A stretch of DNA of 64,000 nt from Brevundimonas sp. Leaf363. Its GTDB lineage: Bacteria > Pseudomonadota > Alphaproteobacteria > Caulobacterales > Caulobacteraceae. The translations under genes were made by a program, and so were the position numbers. The notes under the pieces are model-generated. The model was not told the origin of the DNA, ran no database searches, and worked only from the letters and a program-made list of their open reading frames with translations. The stretch is taken from contig NZ_LMPZ01000004.1 in NCBI RefSeq assembly GCF_001424025.1, positions 217,458 through 281,457 of the forward strand, in the 5' to 3' direction. Numbering within the stretch: the stretch's first letter is position 1; each line of letters begins with the position of its first letter. This document shows positions 26,248 to 35,891 of the stretch, in pieces.

Positions 26248-28653
26248 ATGACCTTCGCCCGCCGCCTGACCCTCTCAGCCGCCGCCTGTGCGCTGCTGTC
26301 CACCAGCGCCTGCGCCTCCATGAGCCCGGTGACCGCGCCGGTCGCTTCGTCGCCGCTGGTCGTCGCGCCGGTCGCACCCGGCGCGCCGGGCGCTGTGGCC
26401 ACCTGGGCCAGCGCGGCCAAGACAGGCGCGGGCGCCAGCTATGAGGCCTATGTCGACGGCCGCTATCAGGACGGCGGCCCGACCGGGGCCGTGTCCAAGG
26501 TCTGGTTCTCGCTGGCCGACGGCGTCCTGACCGAGACGATGTACGGCCTGATCCACGAGGCCCAGATCAAGTCGCTGCGCTTCGGCGTCGTCACGCCAGG
26601 CGGCCTGTCTGTCGAAGGGACCGACACCACCAGCCGCACCGAATATCTGCACACCGACCGCGACGGCCGCCCCCTGTCGCCCGCCTATCGCGTCGTCACG
26701 ACCGACAAGGGCGGCGCCTATCAGATCGACAAGCGCGTCTTCACGGACCCCGACCGCAACGCCCTGGTGCTGCGCGTCTCCATCACCGCCAAGTCCGGCC
26801 CGGTCACGCCCTACCTGCTGCTTGAGCCGCATATGGCCAACACCGGCGGCGGCGATCGGGGCGAGGCGGCGCCGGAGGCTCTGCGCGCCAGCGAGGGCGA
26901 CGTCCACCTGACGCTGGCGCCGAGCCAGCCGTTCGAGGCGGCCAGCGCCGGCTTCCTAGGCGCGTCCGACGGCCTGACCGACCTGACCGCCAACCGCCGC
27001 CTGACCCGCGCCTACGCCTCCACCGGCGACGCGGCCGGCAGCGTCGTCCTGACCGGCGCCCTGCCGACGATCGCGCAGGGCCAAACCCTGACGCGCGACT
27101 ATGTCATCGGCTTCGGCCAGAGCGCCGCCGAGGCGGACGCCGCCGCCGCCGCATCGTTCGCGACCGGGCTGGATGAAGTCGTGGCCCGCTTCAACGGAGA
27201 GGGCGCCCGCGTCGGCTGGGAGGACTGGGTCGGTTCGCTGACTGAACTGCCGCGCCTGGCCGCCCAGTCCACCGACGACGGCAAGCTGGCCTATGCCTCG
27301 GCCCTGATGCTGAAGGTGCAGGAGGACCGCACATACGCCGGCGCCCTGATCGCCAGCCTGTCCAACCCCTGGGGCGAGACGGTGGACGCGACCAATCCCT
27401 CGACCGGGTACAAGGCCGTGTGGCCGCGCGACTTCTATCAGGTGGCGATGGCGCTGATGGCGCTGGGCGACCGCGAGACGCCGCTGGCGGCCTTCCGCTA
27501 TCTGCCGCAGGTGCAGGTGACGGCCCAGACGCCGGGCAATACCGGCGCGACCGGCTGGTTCCTGCAGAAGACCCATGTGGACGGCCAGATCGAGTGGGTG
27601 GGGGTCCAGCTGGACCAGACCGCCATGCCGATCATGCTGGGCTGGCGACTGTGGAAGGCGGGCGAACTGTCCGACGCCGAGCTGGCCGGCTTCTACAGCC
27701 GCATGATCAAGCCGGCGGCGGACTTCCTGGTGCAGGGCGGCACGGCCGGCATCCTGTGGAACGACCGCCGCATCACCCCGCCGTGGAGCCAGCAGGAGCG
27801 GTGGGAGGAGCAGGAGGGCTATTCACCCTCGACCACCGCCGCCGTCATCGCCGGCCTGACCACTGCCGCGGACATCGCCCGCGCCTCGGGCGACGCGCCC
27901 TCCGCCGCCCGCTACCAGGCCGCCGCCGACGACTACGCGTCCAAGGTCGAGGCGCGGATGTTCACGACGGCGGGCGAGTACGGCGACGGCCGCTACTTCC
28001 TGCGCCTGTCGCGCAACGAGAACCCCAACGACAAGGGCTTGCTGGGCGAGAACAACGGCCAGCCGGCCGAGCCCGAGGACCGCATCATCGACGGCGGCTT
28101 CCTGGAGCTGGTTCGTTACGGCGTGCGGGCGGCCGATGCGCCGTCGATCCTGGACACCCTGCCGGAGTATGACGATCAGGCGCGCGCGGATCGCTTCCGC
28201 GTTCGCTACGACCTGAACGGGGCGCCGGGTTACCGCCGCTACGGCAACGACGGCTATGGCGAGCGCACCGATACGGGCGGCGACTATGGCGTCGGCGGCG
28301 TCATGGCGCCGGCCCAGCGCGGGCGGGTCTGGCCCTTCTTCACGGGCGAGCGTGGGCATTACGAGGTCGCGGCCGCGTCGGCCAACGGTCCGATGTCCAC
28401 CGAGGCCCGCGACCGGATCCGCCGCACCTACGTCCACGGCATGGAGAGCTTCGCCAATGAGGGTCTGCTGCTGCCTGAACAGGTCTGGGACGGGGTGGGC
28501 GCCAACGCCCACGGCTATCGCGACGGTGAGGGCACCGATTCGGCCACGCCCCTGGCCTGGACCCACGCGGAGTATCTGAAGCTGCTGCGCTCGCTGGCCG
28601 ACGGCCAGGTCTGGGACCGCTACGCACCGGTCGCCGAGCGCTACGGACGCTGA
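26248..28653 (+). CDS. Glucoamylase (glucan 1,4-alpha-glucosidase), GH15 lipoprotein
   Basis: This product of about 801 residues releases glucose from non-reducing ends of alpha-glucans. It has a lipoprotein signal with a lipobox ending in STSAC, so it should be membrane anchored. An N-terminal beta-sandwich as in bacterial glucoamylases/glucodextranases follows (about residues 45-270). The (alpha/alpha)6 barrel has GYKAVWPRDFYQ, VDGQIEWVGVQLDQTA, the acid-glutamate motif QEGYSPSTTA and the base-glutamate motif LLPEQVWDG. The ATG at 26248 gives the better signal peptide; a GTG at 26236 overlaps the esterase stop. It is the last gene of the operon, with a strong terminator 23 bp downstream. 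Confidence 0.93.
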   Translation: MTFARRLTLSAAACALLSTSACASMSPVTAPVASSPLVVAPVAPGAPGAVATWASAAKTGAGASYEAYVDGRYQDGGPTGAVSKVWFSLADGVLTETMYGLIHEAQIKSLRFGVVTPGGLSVEGTDTTSRTEYLHTDRDGRPLSPAYRVVTTDKGGAYQIDKRVFTDPDRNALVLRVSITAKSGPVTPYLLLEPHMANTGGGDRGEAAPEALRASEGDVHLTLAPSQPFEAASAGFLGASDGLTDLTANRRLTRAYASTGDAAGSVVLTGALPTIAQGQTLTRDYVIGFGQSAAEADAAAAASFATGLDEVVARFNGEGARVGWEDWVGSLTELPRLAAQSTDDGKLAYASALMLKVQEDRTYAGALIASLSNPWGETVDATNPSTGYKAVWPRDFYQVAMALMALGDRETPLAAFRYLPQVQVTAQTPGNTGATGWFLQKTHVDGQIEWVGVQLDQTAMPIMLGWRLWKAGELSDAELAGFYSRMIKPAADFLVQGGTAGILWNDRRITPPWSQQERWEEQEGYSPSTTAAVIAGLTTAADIARASGDAPSAARYQAAADDYASKVEARMFTTAGEYGDGRYFLRLSRNENPNDKGLLGENNGQPAEPEDRIIDGGFLELVRYGVRAADAPSILDTLPEYDDQARADRFRVRYDLNGAPGYRRYGNDGYGERTDTGGDYGVGGVMAPAQRGRVWPFFTGERGHYEVAAASANGPMSTEARDRIRRTYVHGMESFANEGLLLPEQVWDGVGANAHGYRDGEGTDSATPLAWTHAEYLKLLRSLADGQVWDRYAPVAERYGR

Positions 28654-28676
28654 TCTGATCCCGACTCGAGACGCAG

Positions 28677-28706
28677 AAAGGGCCCGGCGTCGCCGCCGGG
28701 CCCTTT
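28677..28706 (+). terminator. Intrinsic terminator after the glucoamylase
   Basis: A perfect 13-bp stem (AAAGGGCCCGGCG / CGCCGGGCCCTTT) with a TCGC loop is followed by ccttgttc. It ends the starch operon and, being symmetrical with A and T runs at both ends, probably also stops transcription from the TorF-type gene on the other strand. Confidence 0.93.
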
Positions 28707-28760
28707 CCTTGTTCAGGCGTCAGGTCGAAGCCTCTGGGCTTCGGCCCGAGACGGCGCGCC

Positions 28761-29459
28761 TTAGAAGACCGCCTTGATGCCGCCGACGACGCGGTCGTCC
28801 GACAGCGGGCCGTCGACGTCCGAACCGTGGTAGCGCACGTCCAGCGAAACCGGGCCGAACAGGGCGTAAGACGCGCCCACGTTCCAGGCGGTGTAGTCGT
28901 CGCTGACGTCCAGCTTCTGCTGGCCGACGGCGCCCGAGATGGTCAGCTTGTCGAAGGGCGTGAAGGCGCCGTTCAGCTCGTAATAGACCGCCTCTTCGTC
29001 CGCCTTGCCGAAGAAGTTCGGCGAGTAGTAGACGGCGGCGCCGATGGTGGCCGGGCCGACGGCGCGCGAGGCGGCCAGCTTGGCTTCGGCGTAGTTGTAG
29101 CCCGAGCCGTTCGGATCGTTGACGTAGCCGTAGCCGATCAGGCCGACATCCCAGGCGAAGCCGGCGGCTTCGGTGCGGTAGCCGATGTAGGCGTCCACTT
29201 CGGCGTCGGTCGAATCATAGAAGTCGACGTTCGAGGCCCACAGACCAGCGTACAGGCCGCTTTCGGTGGTGATGTCGACGCCGCCCTGGATGGCCGGCTC
29301 TTCGTCCGTCTGGCTGAAGCCGCGGAAGACGTAGTCCGACACGACGCCGACGTTGAACGACACGTCCACGTCTTCGGCCGAGGCCGGAGCGGCGAAAGCC
29401 AGGCCGGCGGCGGCCAGGACAGCGGCGGCGGCGACGCCCTTCATGTGCTTGGTGATCAT
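28761..29459 (-). CDS. TorF-family putative porin
   Basis: The 232-residue outer-membrane protein has a Sec signal (MITKHMKGVAAAAVLAAAGLAF..ASA; residues 1-28). It opens with the family signature VSDYVFRGFSQTDEEPAIQGG, continues with alternating beta-strand sequence, and ends in the Phe-terminated strand VVGGIKAVF. Proteins of this family (TIGR02001 type) are thought to be small porins. It lies 89 bp downstream of amtB on the same strand, so it is probably co-expressed under nitrogen limitation; a role in letting ammonium or small amines through the outer membrane is inference. Confidence 0.9.
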   Translation of the reverse strand: MITKHMKGVAAAAVLAAAGLAFAAPASAEDVDVSFNVGVVSDYVFRGFSQTDEEPAIQGGVDITTESGLYAGLWASNVDFYDSTDAEVDAYIGYRTEAAGFAWDVGLIGYGYVNDPNGSGYNYAEAKLAASRAVGPATIGAAVYYSPNFFGKADEEAVYYELNGAFTPFDKLTISGAVGQQKLDVSDDYTAWNVGASYALFGPVSLDVRYHGSDVDGPLSDDRVVGGIKAVF

Positions 29460-29548
29460 CAGTTTATCCCCTTGATGAGACAGTTGTTGTTTTTTGAAGC
29501 GATGGCCGGTCGGGGCGCGAGAGAGACGCCCCGACCGGGCCGGTGGTC

Positions 29549-30901
29549 TTAGTGGTCCAGGCTTTCGCCGTGAAGCGTCGTGTCCAGACCTTCTTCTTCG
29601 GCCGCCGCCGAGACCCGCAGGCCGACGGTGAACTTGCAGATGATCAGGATGATCAGGGTGCCGACCGCCGAGTAGGCGATGGTCCAGGCCAGGCCGATGG
29701 CCTGGGTCGGGATGTTGGCGCCTTCCGACAGGCTGTTGATCGCGGTGGAGGCGAACACGCCGGTCAGCAGGGCGCCCAGCAGGCCGCCCGCGCCGTGGAT
29801 GCCGAAGGCGTCCAGGCTGTCGTCGTAGCGGAGCAGCTTCTTGATCCAGACCGACGAGATGTAGCAGACCGGGCCGGCGATGGCGCCGATGATGAAGGCG
29901 CCCTTCGGGTCCACGAAGCCGGCGGCCGGCGTGATGGCGACCAGACCGGCGACGATGCCCGACAGCATGCCGATCAGCGAGGCCTTACGCTTCTCGATCA
30001 CCTCGACCAGCTTCCAGGTCAGGGCGGCGGCGGCGGCGGCCAGGATGGTGTTGATCAGGGCGACGCCCATCAGACCGTTGGCGGCGCCCGCCGAGCCGGC
30101 GTTGAAGCCGATCCAGCCGACCAGCAGCAACGAGGCGCCGATCATGGTCAGGACGGGGTTGTGGGGGGTGATCGGCTCGGTGCCGTAGCCCTTACGACGA
30201 CCCAGGAAGATGGCGCAGACCAGGCCCGCGACGCCCGAGTTGACGTGAACGACCGCGCCGCCGGCGAAGTCCAGCACGCCGGCCGAACCGAGGAAGCCGC
30301 CGCCCCAGACCCAGTGGGCGATGGGGGCGTAGATCAGGACGGTCCACAGGGCCGTGAACAGCAGCAGCGCCGAATACTTCATCCGCTCGGCGAAGGCGCC
30401 GGTGACGAGGGCGGGCGTGATGATGGCGAATGTCATCTGGAACGTCAGGAAGACGAACTCAGGAATGCCCGGCAGCAGGGCATTGGCCGATTCCAGGCCG
30501 ATCCCGTTCAGGAACAGCGCCTCGAAGCCGCCGATGTAGGGCTGCAGCGCCGGATCCGGGTTCACCCCGAAGGCCAGCGTATAGCCGATGGCGCACCACA
30601 GCACCGTCACCACGGCGAAGACGCCGACCGACTGGGTGATGGTTGCGATGACGTTCTTGCGGCGCACCATGCCGCCGTAGAAGAGGGCCAGACCCGGCAG
30701 GGTCATCAGCAGAACCAGGGCGGAAGAGGTGGCCAGCCACGCCGTGTCGGCGCCGTTCAGTTCAAGCGCGGCCTGGTGGGCCAGCAGTGCAGGAGCAGGG
30801 GCTGCCGCGTCCTGGGCGAAGGCGCCCCCCGCGTAAAACAGCCCCGCGATAAGGACGAGCAGAGCGGCTATCCCTGGTAGCCGATTCCAGACGTGCGACA
30901 T
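29549..30901 (-). CDS. amtB: Ammonium transporter AmtB
   Basis: The 450-residue trimeric ammonia channel has a cleavable N-terminal hydrophobic segment (about residues 8-29, ending AFAQ). The Amt signatures follow: LALFYGGMVRRKNVIATI (helices 1-2), FAIITPALVTGAFAERMKY, DFAGGAVVHVNSGVAGLV with the first pore His, and DAFGIHGAGGLLGALLTGVF with the second His. It is likely controlled by nitrogen status: a near-consensus sigma-54 promoter lies 84 bp upstream. Unlike the usual arrangement no glnK gene is adjacent; the downstream gene is a TorF-type porin. Confidence 0.97.
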   Translation of the reverse strand: MSHVWNRLPGIAALLVLIAGLFYAGGAFAQDAAAPAPALLAHQAALELNGADTAWLATSSALVLLMTLPGLALFYGGMVRRKNVIATITQSVGVFAVVTVLWCAIGYTLAFGVNPDPALQPYIGGFEALFLNGIGLESANALLPGIPEFVFLTFQMTFAIITPALVTGAFAERMKYSALLLFTALWTVLIYAPIAHWVWGGGFLGSAGVLDFAGGAVVHVNSGVAGLVCAIFLGRRKGYGTEPITPHNPVLTMIGASLLLVGWIGFNAGSAGAANGLMGVALINTILAAAAAALTWKLVEVIEKRKASLIGMLSGIVAGLVAITPAAGFVDPKGAFIIGAIAGPVCYISSVWIKKLLRYDDSLDAFGIHGAGGLLGALLTGVFASTAINSLSEGANIPTQAIGLAWTIAYSAVGTLIILIICKFTVGLRVSAAAEEEGLDTTLHGESLDH

Positions 30902-30922
30902 GATGTATTCCCCAAATGCGAC

Positions 30923-30938
30923 CTTCGCAGTTGCGAAG
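30923..30938. promoter_or_regulatory. Palindrome in the amtB leader
   Basis: CTTCGCA-GT-TGCGAAG, a perfect 7-bp inverted repeat, lies in the transcribed leader between the sigma-54 promoter and the amtB ATG. It may be an RNA hairpin or an operator. No T-run follows, so it is not a terminator. Confidence 0.45.
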
Positions 30939-30984
30939 TGTTTACTGCAAAGCCAGGGGGCGCAAGGGGCCGGGTCATAATCGT

Positions 30985-31000
30985 TGCAAATTTATTGCCA
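30985..31000 (-). promoter_or_regulatory. Sigma-54 promoter of amtB
   Basis: On the minus strand TGGCAATAAATTTGCA matches the -24/-12 consensus TGGCAC-N5-TTGCW with the obligatory GG and GC doublets at the right spacing. It is 84 bp upstream of the amtB start. Sigma-54 plus NtrC control of amtB is standard in Proteobacteria, so the position and match agree. I did not find an unambiguous NtrC site upstream. Confidence 0.8.
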
Positions 31001-31081
31001 TTCCGTGGCCGATACGCTTCACCTCGGAATGATAATGCTGCCATTAGCGAGATTGCCGCACGATTTCGCGTAACACCGGCA

Positions 31082-31113
31082 CTGAGCAGGTGCGATATTT
31101 CGTACCTGCTCAG
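31082..31113. promoter_or_regulatory. Long inverted repeat between leuB end and amtB promoter
   Basis: CTGAGCAGGT and ACCTGCTCAG form perfect 10-bp arms around 12 bp (GCGATATTTCGT), which itself pairs CGA/TCG. It lies 39 bp beyond the leuB stop and about 80 bp upstream of the amtB -24 element. There is no T-run. It could be a Rho-type or processing hairpin ending the leu transcript, or an activator site for amtB; it does not match the NtrC consensus I know. Confidence 0.5.
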
Positions 31114-31152
31114 ACGAGGCTTCTGTCCGTCGTCGGAGCTTGCCGCGCGAGG

Positions 31153-32253
31153 CTACGCCCAATGCATCTGGACGCGGTGCGCCGCGGCCCAGTGGATAGC
31201 CCGGATGGCGTCGATCACCGCGCCGGCCGCCGCTCGGGTGCCGAGTTCGCCGCCCAAGTCGGTCGTGACGGCGCCGGCGGCCAAGACGGCGGCGACGGCG
31301 GCCTCGACCGAATCCGCCTCGTCCTCCAGCTTCAGGCTGTGACGCAGCAACAGGGCGGCCGACAGGATGGCCCCGATCGGGTTGGCCTTGTCCTGACCGG
31401 CAATGTCCGGCGCCGAGCCGTGGATCGGCTCGAACAGGCCCGGGCCTTCGGTCCCCAGCGAGGCGGAGGGCAACAGGCCGATCGAGCCGCCCAGCACCGA
31501 GATTTCGTCGGACAGGATGTCGCCGAACATGTTCTCGGTCAGGATGACGTCGTACTCGCGCGGCTTGCGGATCAGGTGCATGGCCATGGAATCGACGAGG
31601 GCGTGCTCCAGCTCGATCTCCGGGTATTCCTCGGCGCCGATACGGGTGACGACCTCGCGCCATAGGCGGCTGGTCTCCATGACGTTGGCCTTATCGACCG
31701 AGGTCACCTTGCCGCGACGCTGGCGCGCGGTCTGGAAGGCGGCGCGGGTGACGCGCTCGATCTCGACCACCGTGTACTCACACAGGTCCGAGGCGCCCTT
31801 TTCGTCGCGCGTCTTCTTGCCGAAATAGACGCCGCCGGTCAGTTCGCGGAAGACGATCAGATCGACGCCCTCGACGATCTCGCGCTTCAGCGGGGAACGA
31901 TGGGCCAGGACGGGCGAAACCTGCAGCGGCCGCAGGTTGGCGAACAGTCCCATGGCCTTGCGGATGGCCAGCAGGCCTTCTTCGGGCCGGCGTTTGCCAC
32001 CATCCCACTTGGGTCCGCCCACGGCGCCCAGGAAGACCGCATCGGCGGCCATGCAGGCGTCGGCCGTTTCCTGCGGCAGAGGCTCTCCGGTCGCGTCGAT
32101 GCCGGCGCCGCCGATCGCGTATTCGCGGAAGCGGAAGTCGTGGCCGAAGAAGTCGGCGATGACCTCCAGCACCTCGCGCGCGGCGGCGGTGACCTCGGGG
32201 CCGACGCCGTCGCCGGGCAGCAGGGCGATGTTGAAGGTCTGGGGGGAGGTCAT
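31153..32253 (-). CDS. leuB: 3-isopropylmalate dehydrogenase LeuB
   Basis: The 366-residue NAD-dependent dehydrogenase oxidises 3-isopropylmalate in leucine synthesis. It begins FNIALLPGDGVGPEV and carries the substrate arginines in the RPLQ segment, VFRELTGGVYFGKK, KANVMETSRLWREV, the metal-binding DSMAMHLIR and the GDILSDEISVLGGSIGLLPSASLG block. I start it at the ATG at 32253, which overlaps the leuD stop (ATGA); the reading from 32349 runs through leuD in another frame. It is the last gene of the ilv-leu operon. Confidence 0.97.
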   Translation of the reverse strand: MTSPQTFNIALLPGDGVGPEVTAAAREVLEVIADFFGHDFRFREYAIGGAGIDATGEPLPQETADACMAADAVFLGAVGGPKWDGGKRRPEEGLLAIRKAMGLFANLRPLQVSPVLAHRSPLKREIVEGVDLIVFRELTGGVYFGKKTRDEKGASDLCEYTVVEIERVTRAAFQTARQRRGKVTSVDKANVMETSRLWREVVTRIGAEEYPEIELEHALVDSMAMHLIRKPREYDVILTENMFGDILSDEISVLGGSIGLLPSASLGTEGPGLFEPIHGSAPDIAGQDKANPIGAILSAALLLRHSLKLEDEADSVEAAVAAVLAAGAVTTDLGGELGTRAAAGAVIDAIRAIHWAAAHRVQMHWA

Positions 32254-32843
32254 GCGGCGGTTTCCGGTTCGTGGGCGCGCTCGAAGGCCTCGATCGCGGG
32301 CATATGGGTCTGCAGCCAACCCAGGGTGTCTACCCCGTTCAGCAGGCATTGGCGGGCGAAGCTCTCGACCTTGAACGGCACAGGCGGGGCGTTGCCGCGC
32401 CGCACCTCGCCGGCCTCCAGATCGATGGTCACCGGCTGCTCCGGGTGGGCCGCCAGATCGTCCCAGACGGCCTGGTCCACCACGATGGGCAGAAAGCCGT
32501 TCTTCAGGGCGTTGGAGGTGAAGATGTCGGCGATCTCGGTCGAGATCACGGCCCGGAAACCGTAGTCCAGCAGCGCCCAGGGCGCATGCTCGCGCGACGA
32601 TCCGCAGGCGAAGTTCTTGCCGGCCAGCAGGATGCGCTGCTCTGTCGGATCGATGCGGTTCAGGATCGCTTCCGGCTTGGGCGACCCGTCCGCCTCATAG
32701 CGCCAGTCATAGAAAGCCGCCTTGCCCAGACCCTCGCGCGTGGTGGTGGTCAGGAAGCGCGCCGGGATGATTTGGTCGGTGTCGATATTGGCCTGGCTGA
32801 GCGTCAGGGTCCGCGAGGTCAGGGTCTTGAACGGTTCAGACAT
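32250..32843 (-). CDS. leuD: Isopropylmalate isomerase small subunit LeuD
   Basis: The 197-residue small subunit of isopropylmalate isomerase carries the swivelling domain. It shows NIDTDQIIPARFL near the N-terminus and AGKNFACGSSREHAPWAL, the substrate-loop signature, and has the usual length. The chosen ATG at 32843 gives the family N-terminus (MSEPFKTLTSRTLTL). A GTG three codons earlier lies within the edge of the inverted-repeat element that separates leuD from leuC. Its stop overlaps the leuB start by 4 bp. Confidence 0.97.
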   Translation of the reverse strand: MSEPFKTLTSRTLTLSQANIDTDQIIPARFLTTTTREGLGKAAFYDWRYEADGSPKPEAILNRIDPTEQRILLAGKNFACGSSREHAPWALLDYGFRAVISTEIADIFTSNALKNGFLPIVVDQAVWDDLAAHPEQPVTIDLEAGEVRRGNAPPVPFKVESFARQCLLNGVDTLGWLQTHMPAIEAFERAHEPETAA

Positions 32844-32851
32844 CTTCACCA

Positions 32852-32980
32852 CCGCTCATCCCGGCGGAAGCCGGGACCCAGTTCTGATGCGAAACGGCGC
32901 GGCCCCCATGAGCCTCTTCGGATTGATGCAGTGCTCCGTCGACCAAAGCACTGGATCCCGGCTTCCGCCGGGATGAGCGG
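32852..32980. repeat. Inverted-repeat element (type B) between leuC and leuD
   Basis: Arms of 30 bp at 32852-32881 and 32951-32980 are inverted copies with a single mismatch, around a 69-bp core. Each arm contains the self-complementary CCCGGCTTCCGCCGGG-type stem. The outer edges sit 12 bp from the leuC stop and 8 bp from the leuD ATG, so the whole leuC-leuD spacer is essentially this element. It resembles short non-autonomous palindromic elements of Alphaproteobacteria. Being inside an operon whose other junctions overlap by 1-4 bp, it looks inserted. Confidence 0.85.
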
Positions 32981-32992
32981 AGATGTTGCGGA

Positions 32993-34398
32993 TCACGCAT
33001 CGGCAGCCTCCCGCAGATAGGCGGTCGGATCCGTCAGCACGCCGGCGATAGCGCTGGCCGCCGCCGTGGCCGGGCTGGCCAGGATGGTGCGAGCGCCCTT
33101 GCCCTGGCGGCCCTCGAAATTGCGGTTGGAGGTCGAGACCGCCAGTTGCCCCGGCTGGACGAAGTCGCCGTTCATGGCGATGCACATCGAACAGCCAGGC
33201 AGACGCCATTCGGCCCCGGCGGCGATGAAGACCTGATCCAGGCCCTCGGCCTCGGCGTCGCGGCGCACGGCCTCGGAGCCCGGCACCACCAGCATCCGAA
33301 CGCCCGGCTTGACCTGACGACCGCGCAGCACGTCGGCGGCGGCGCGCAGGTCCGGAAGGCGGCCGTTGGTGCAGCTGCCGATGAACACCACGTCGACGGC
33401 TTCGCTCGTCGTCGCCTCGCCGGCGGTGAAGCCCATATAGGCGATGGCCTTGCGGTCGCTGTCGGACGACGGCTGCGGCACCGGCGCGCCGACCGGAGCG
33501 CCCGCATCGGGCGTTGTGCCCCAGGTCGCCATCGGGCGGATGGCTGCGCCGTCCAGCACCACTTCCTTGTCGAACTCGGCGCCCGCGTCGGTGACCAGCG
33601 TCAGCCATTCGGCGGCCGCCGCCTCATAGTCCGCCGGCACGTTCTTGCGGCCGCGCAGCCAGTCGATGGTGGTCTGGTCCGGGGCGATCATGCCGGCCCG
33701 GGCGCCCGCCTCGATGGACATGTTGCAGAGGGTCATGCGCCCCTCCATGTCCAGCGACCGCACCGCCTCGCCGGCGTATTCGATGACATAGCCGGTGCCG
33801 CCGCCGAAGCCGATTGCGGCGATGACGGCCAGGGCGACGTCCTTGCCGGACACGCCGGGGTTCAGCCGGCCGGTCACCGTCACGCGCATGGCCTTGGCCT
33901 TGCGCTGCAGCAGGCACTGGGTCGCCAGCACATGGCCGACTTCCGAGGTGCCGATGCCGAAGGCCAAGGCCCCGAAGGCGCCATGCGTCGCCGTATGGCT
34001 GTCGCCGCAGACGACCGTCATGCCCGGCTGAGTCAGGCCCAGCTCCGGCCCCATGACGTGTACGACGCCGCGGTCCTCACTGCCCCAACCCGCCAGGCGG
34101 ATGCCGTGACGGGCGCAGTTTTCTTCCAGCGTATGCACCTGATTTTCGGCCTGCGCCGTCGCATAGGGCCGCTTGCCGTCCGGACCGGCCGGCAGGGTCG
34201 GGGTGGAGTGGTCCAGGGTGGCGTAGGTGCGGTCCGGACGGCGCACCGGCAGGCCGCGCGCCTCGATCTCGGTGAAGGCCTGCGGGCTGGTCACCTCGTG
34301 CACCAGGTGCAGGTCGATATAGAGCACGCCCGGCGTCTCCGCCGTTTCCGGCGTGACGACGTGGCGGTCCCACACCTTGTCGAACAGGGTCCTTGGCA

Positions 34399-34399
<1 letters not shown>
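32993..34399 (-). CDS. leuC: Isopropylmalate isomerase large subunit LeuC
   Basis: The 468-residue aconitase-family subunit contains the [4Fe-4S] cluster Cys residues: [18 protein letters not shown] and [12 protein letters not shown]. It also has [26 protein letters not shown] and the N-terminus [16 protein letters not shown] start it at the ATG at 34399, which shares a base with the leuA stop (TGATG); upstream reading into leuA is an overlapping frame. It catalyses 2-isopropylmalate to 3-isopropylmalate with LeuD. Confidence 0.97.
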
Positions 34400-35630
<1,231 letters not shown>

Positions 35631-35634
<4 letters not shown>

Positions 35635-35891
35635 GCCGCCGCCGCCTCGGTCGGGAAAGCGGACACCTGACCGATGCGGGTGCATCCATACAGGCGGTCG
35701 ATCTGGCGGCCCAGGTTTTCCGTGCAGCGCGCGTCGTCGCGGCCGCGAACTCGCATCTGCACACGGCGCAGCGCGCCCTCGTCGGCCAGGATCAGGCCGT
35801 CGATGTGGAAGCCGCGGCGCTCCACCAGGCCGATGAGACGCTGAAGCGAGCCGTCGGCCCGATCGATCTGGACGTGGATCGTGTCGCTCAT
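35631..35891 (-). CDS. ilvM: Acetolactate synthase small subunit, ACT-only (IlvM-like)
   Basis: The 86-residue product consists of one ACT domain (IHVQIDRADGSLQRLIGLVERRGFHIDGL; residues 5-33 hold the strand-helix-strand start). This matches the size of E. coli IlvM (AHAS II small subunit), not the 160-185-residue IlvH/IlvN common in Alphaproteobacteria. It would stabilise and perhaps regulate the catalytic subunit encoded immediately upstream, whose stop it overlaps by one base (TAATG). Paired with a Leu-operon LeuA it recalls the ilvCGM-leuA layout of Xanthomonas. Confidence 0.92.

Noticed and set aside
30902..31152. Search for an NtrC site upstream of the sigma-54 promoter
   Set aside because: The palindrome at 31082-31113 does not fit TGCACC-N5-GGTGCA, so I did not call it an NtrC site.
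32250..32852. Longer LeuD reading from the GTG at 32852
   Set aside because: The extra three codons lie in the edge of the inserted repeat and are not conserved; the ATG at 32843 gives the family N-terminus.
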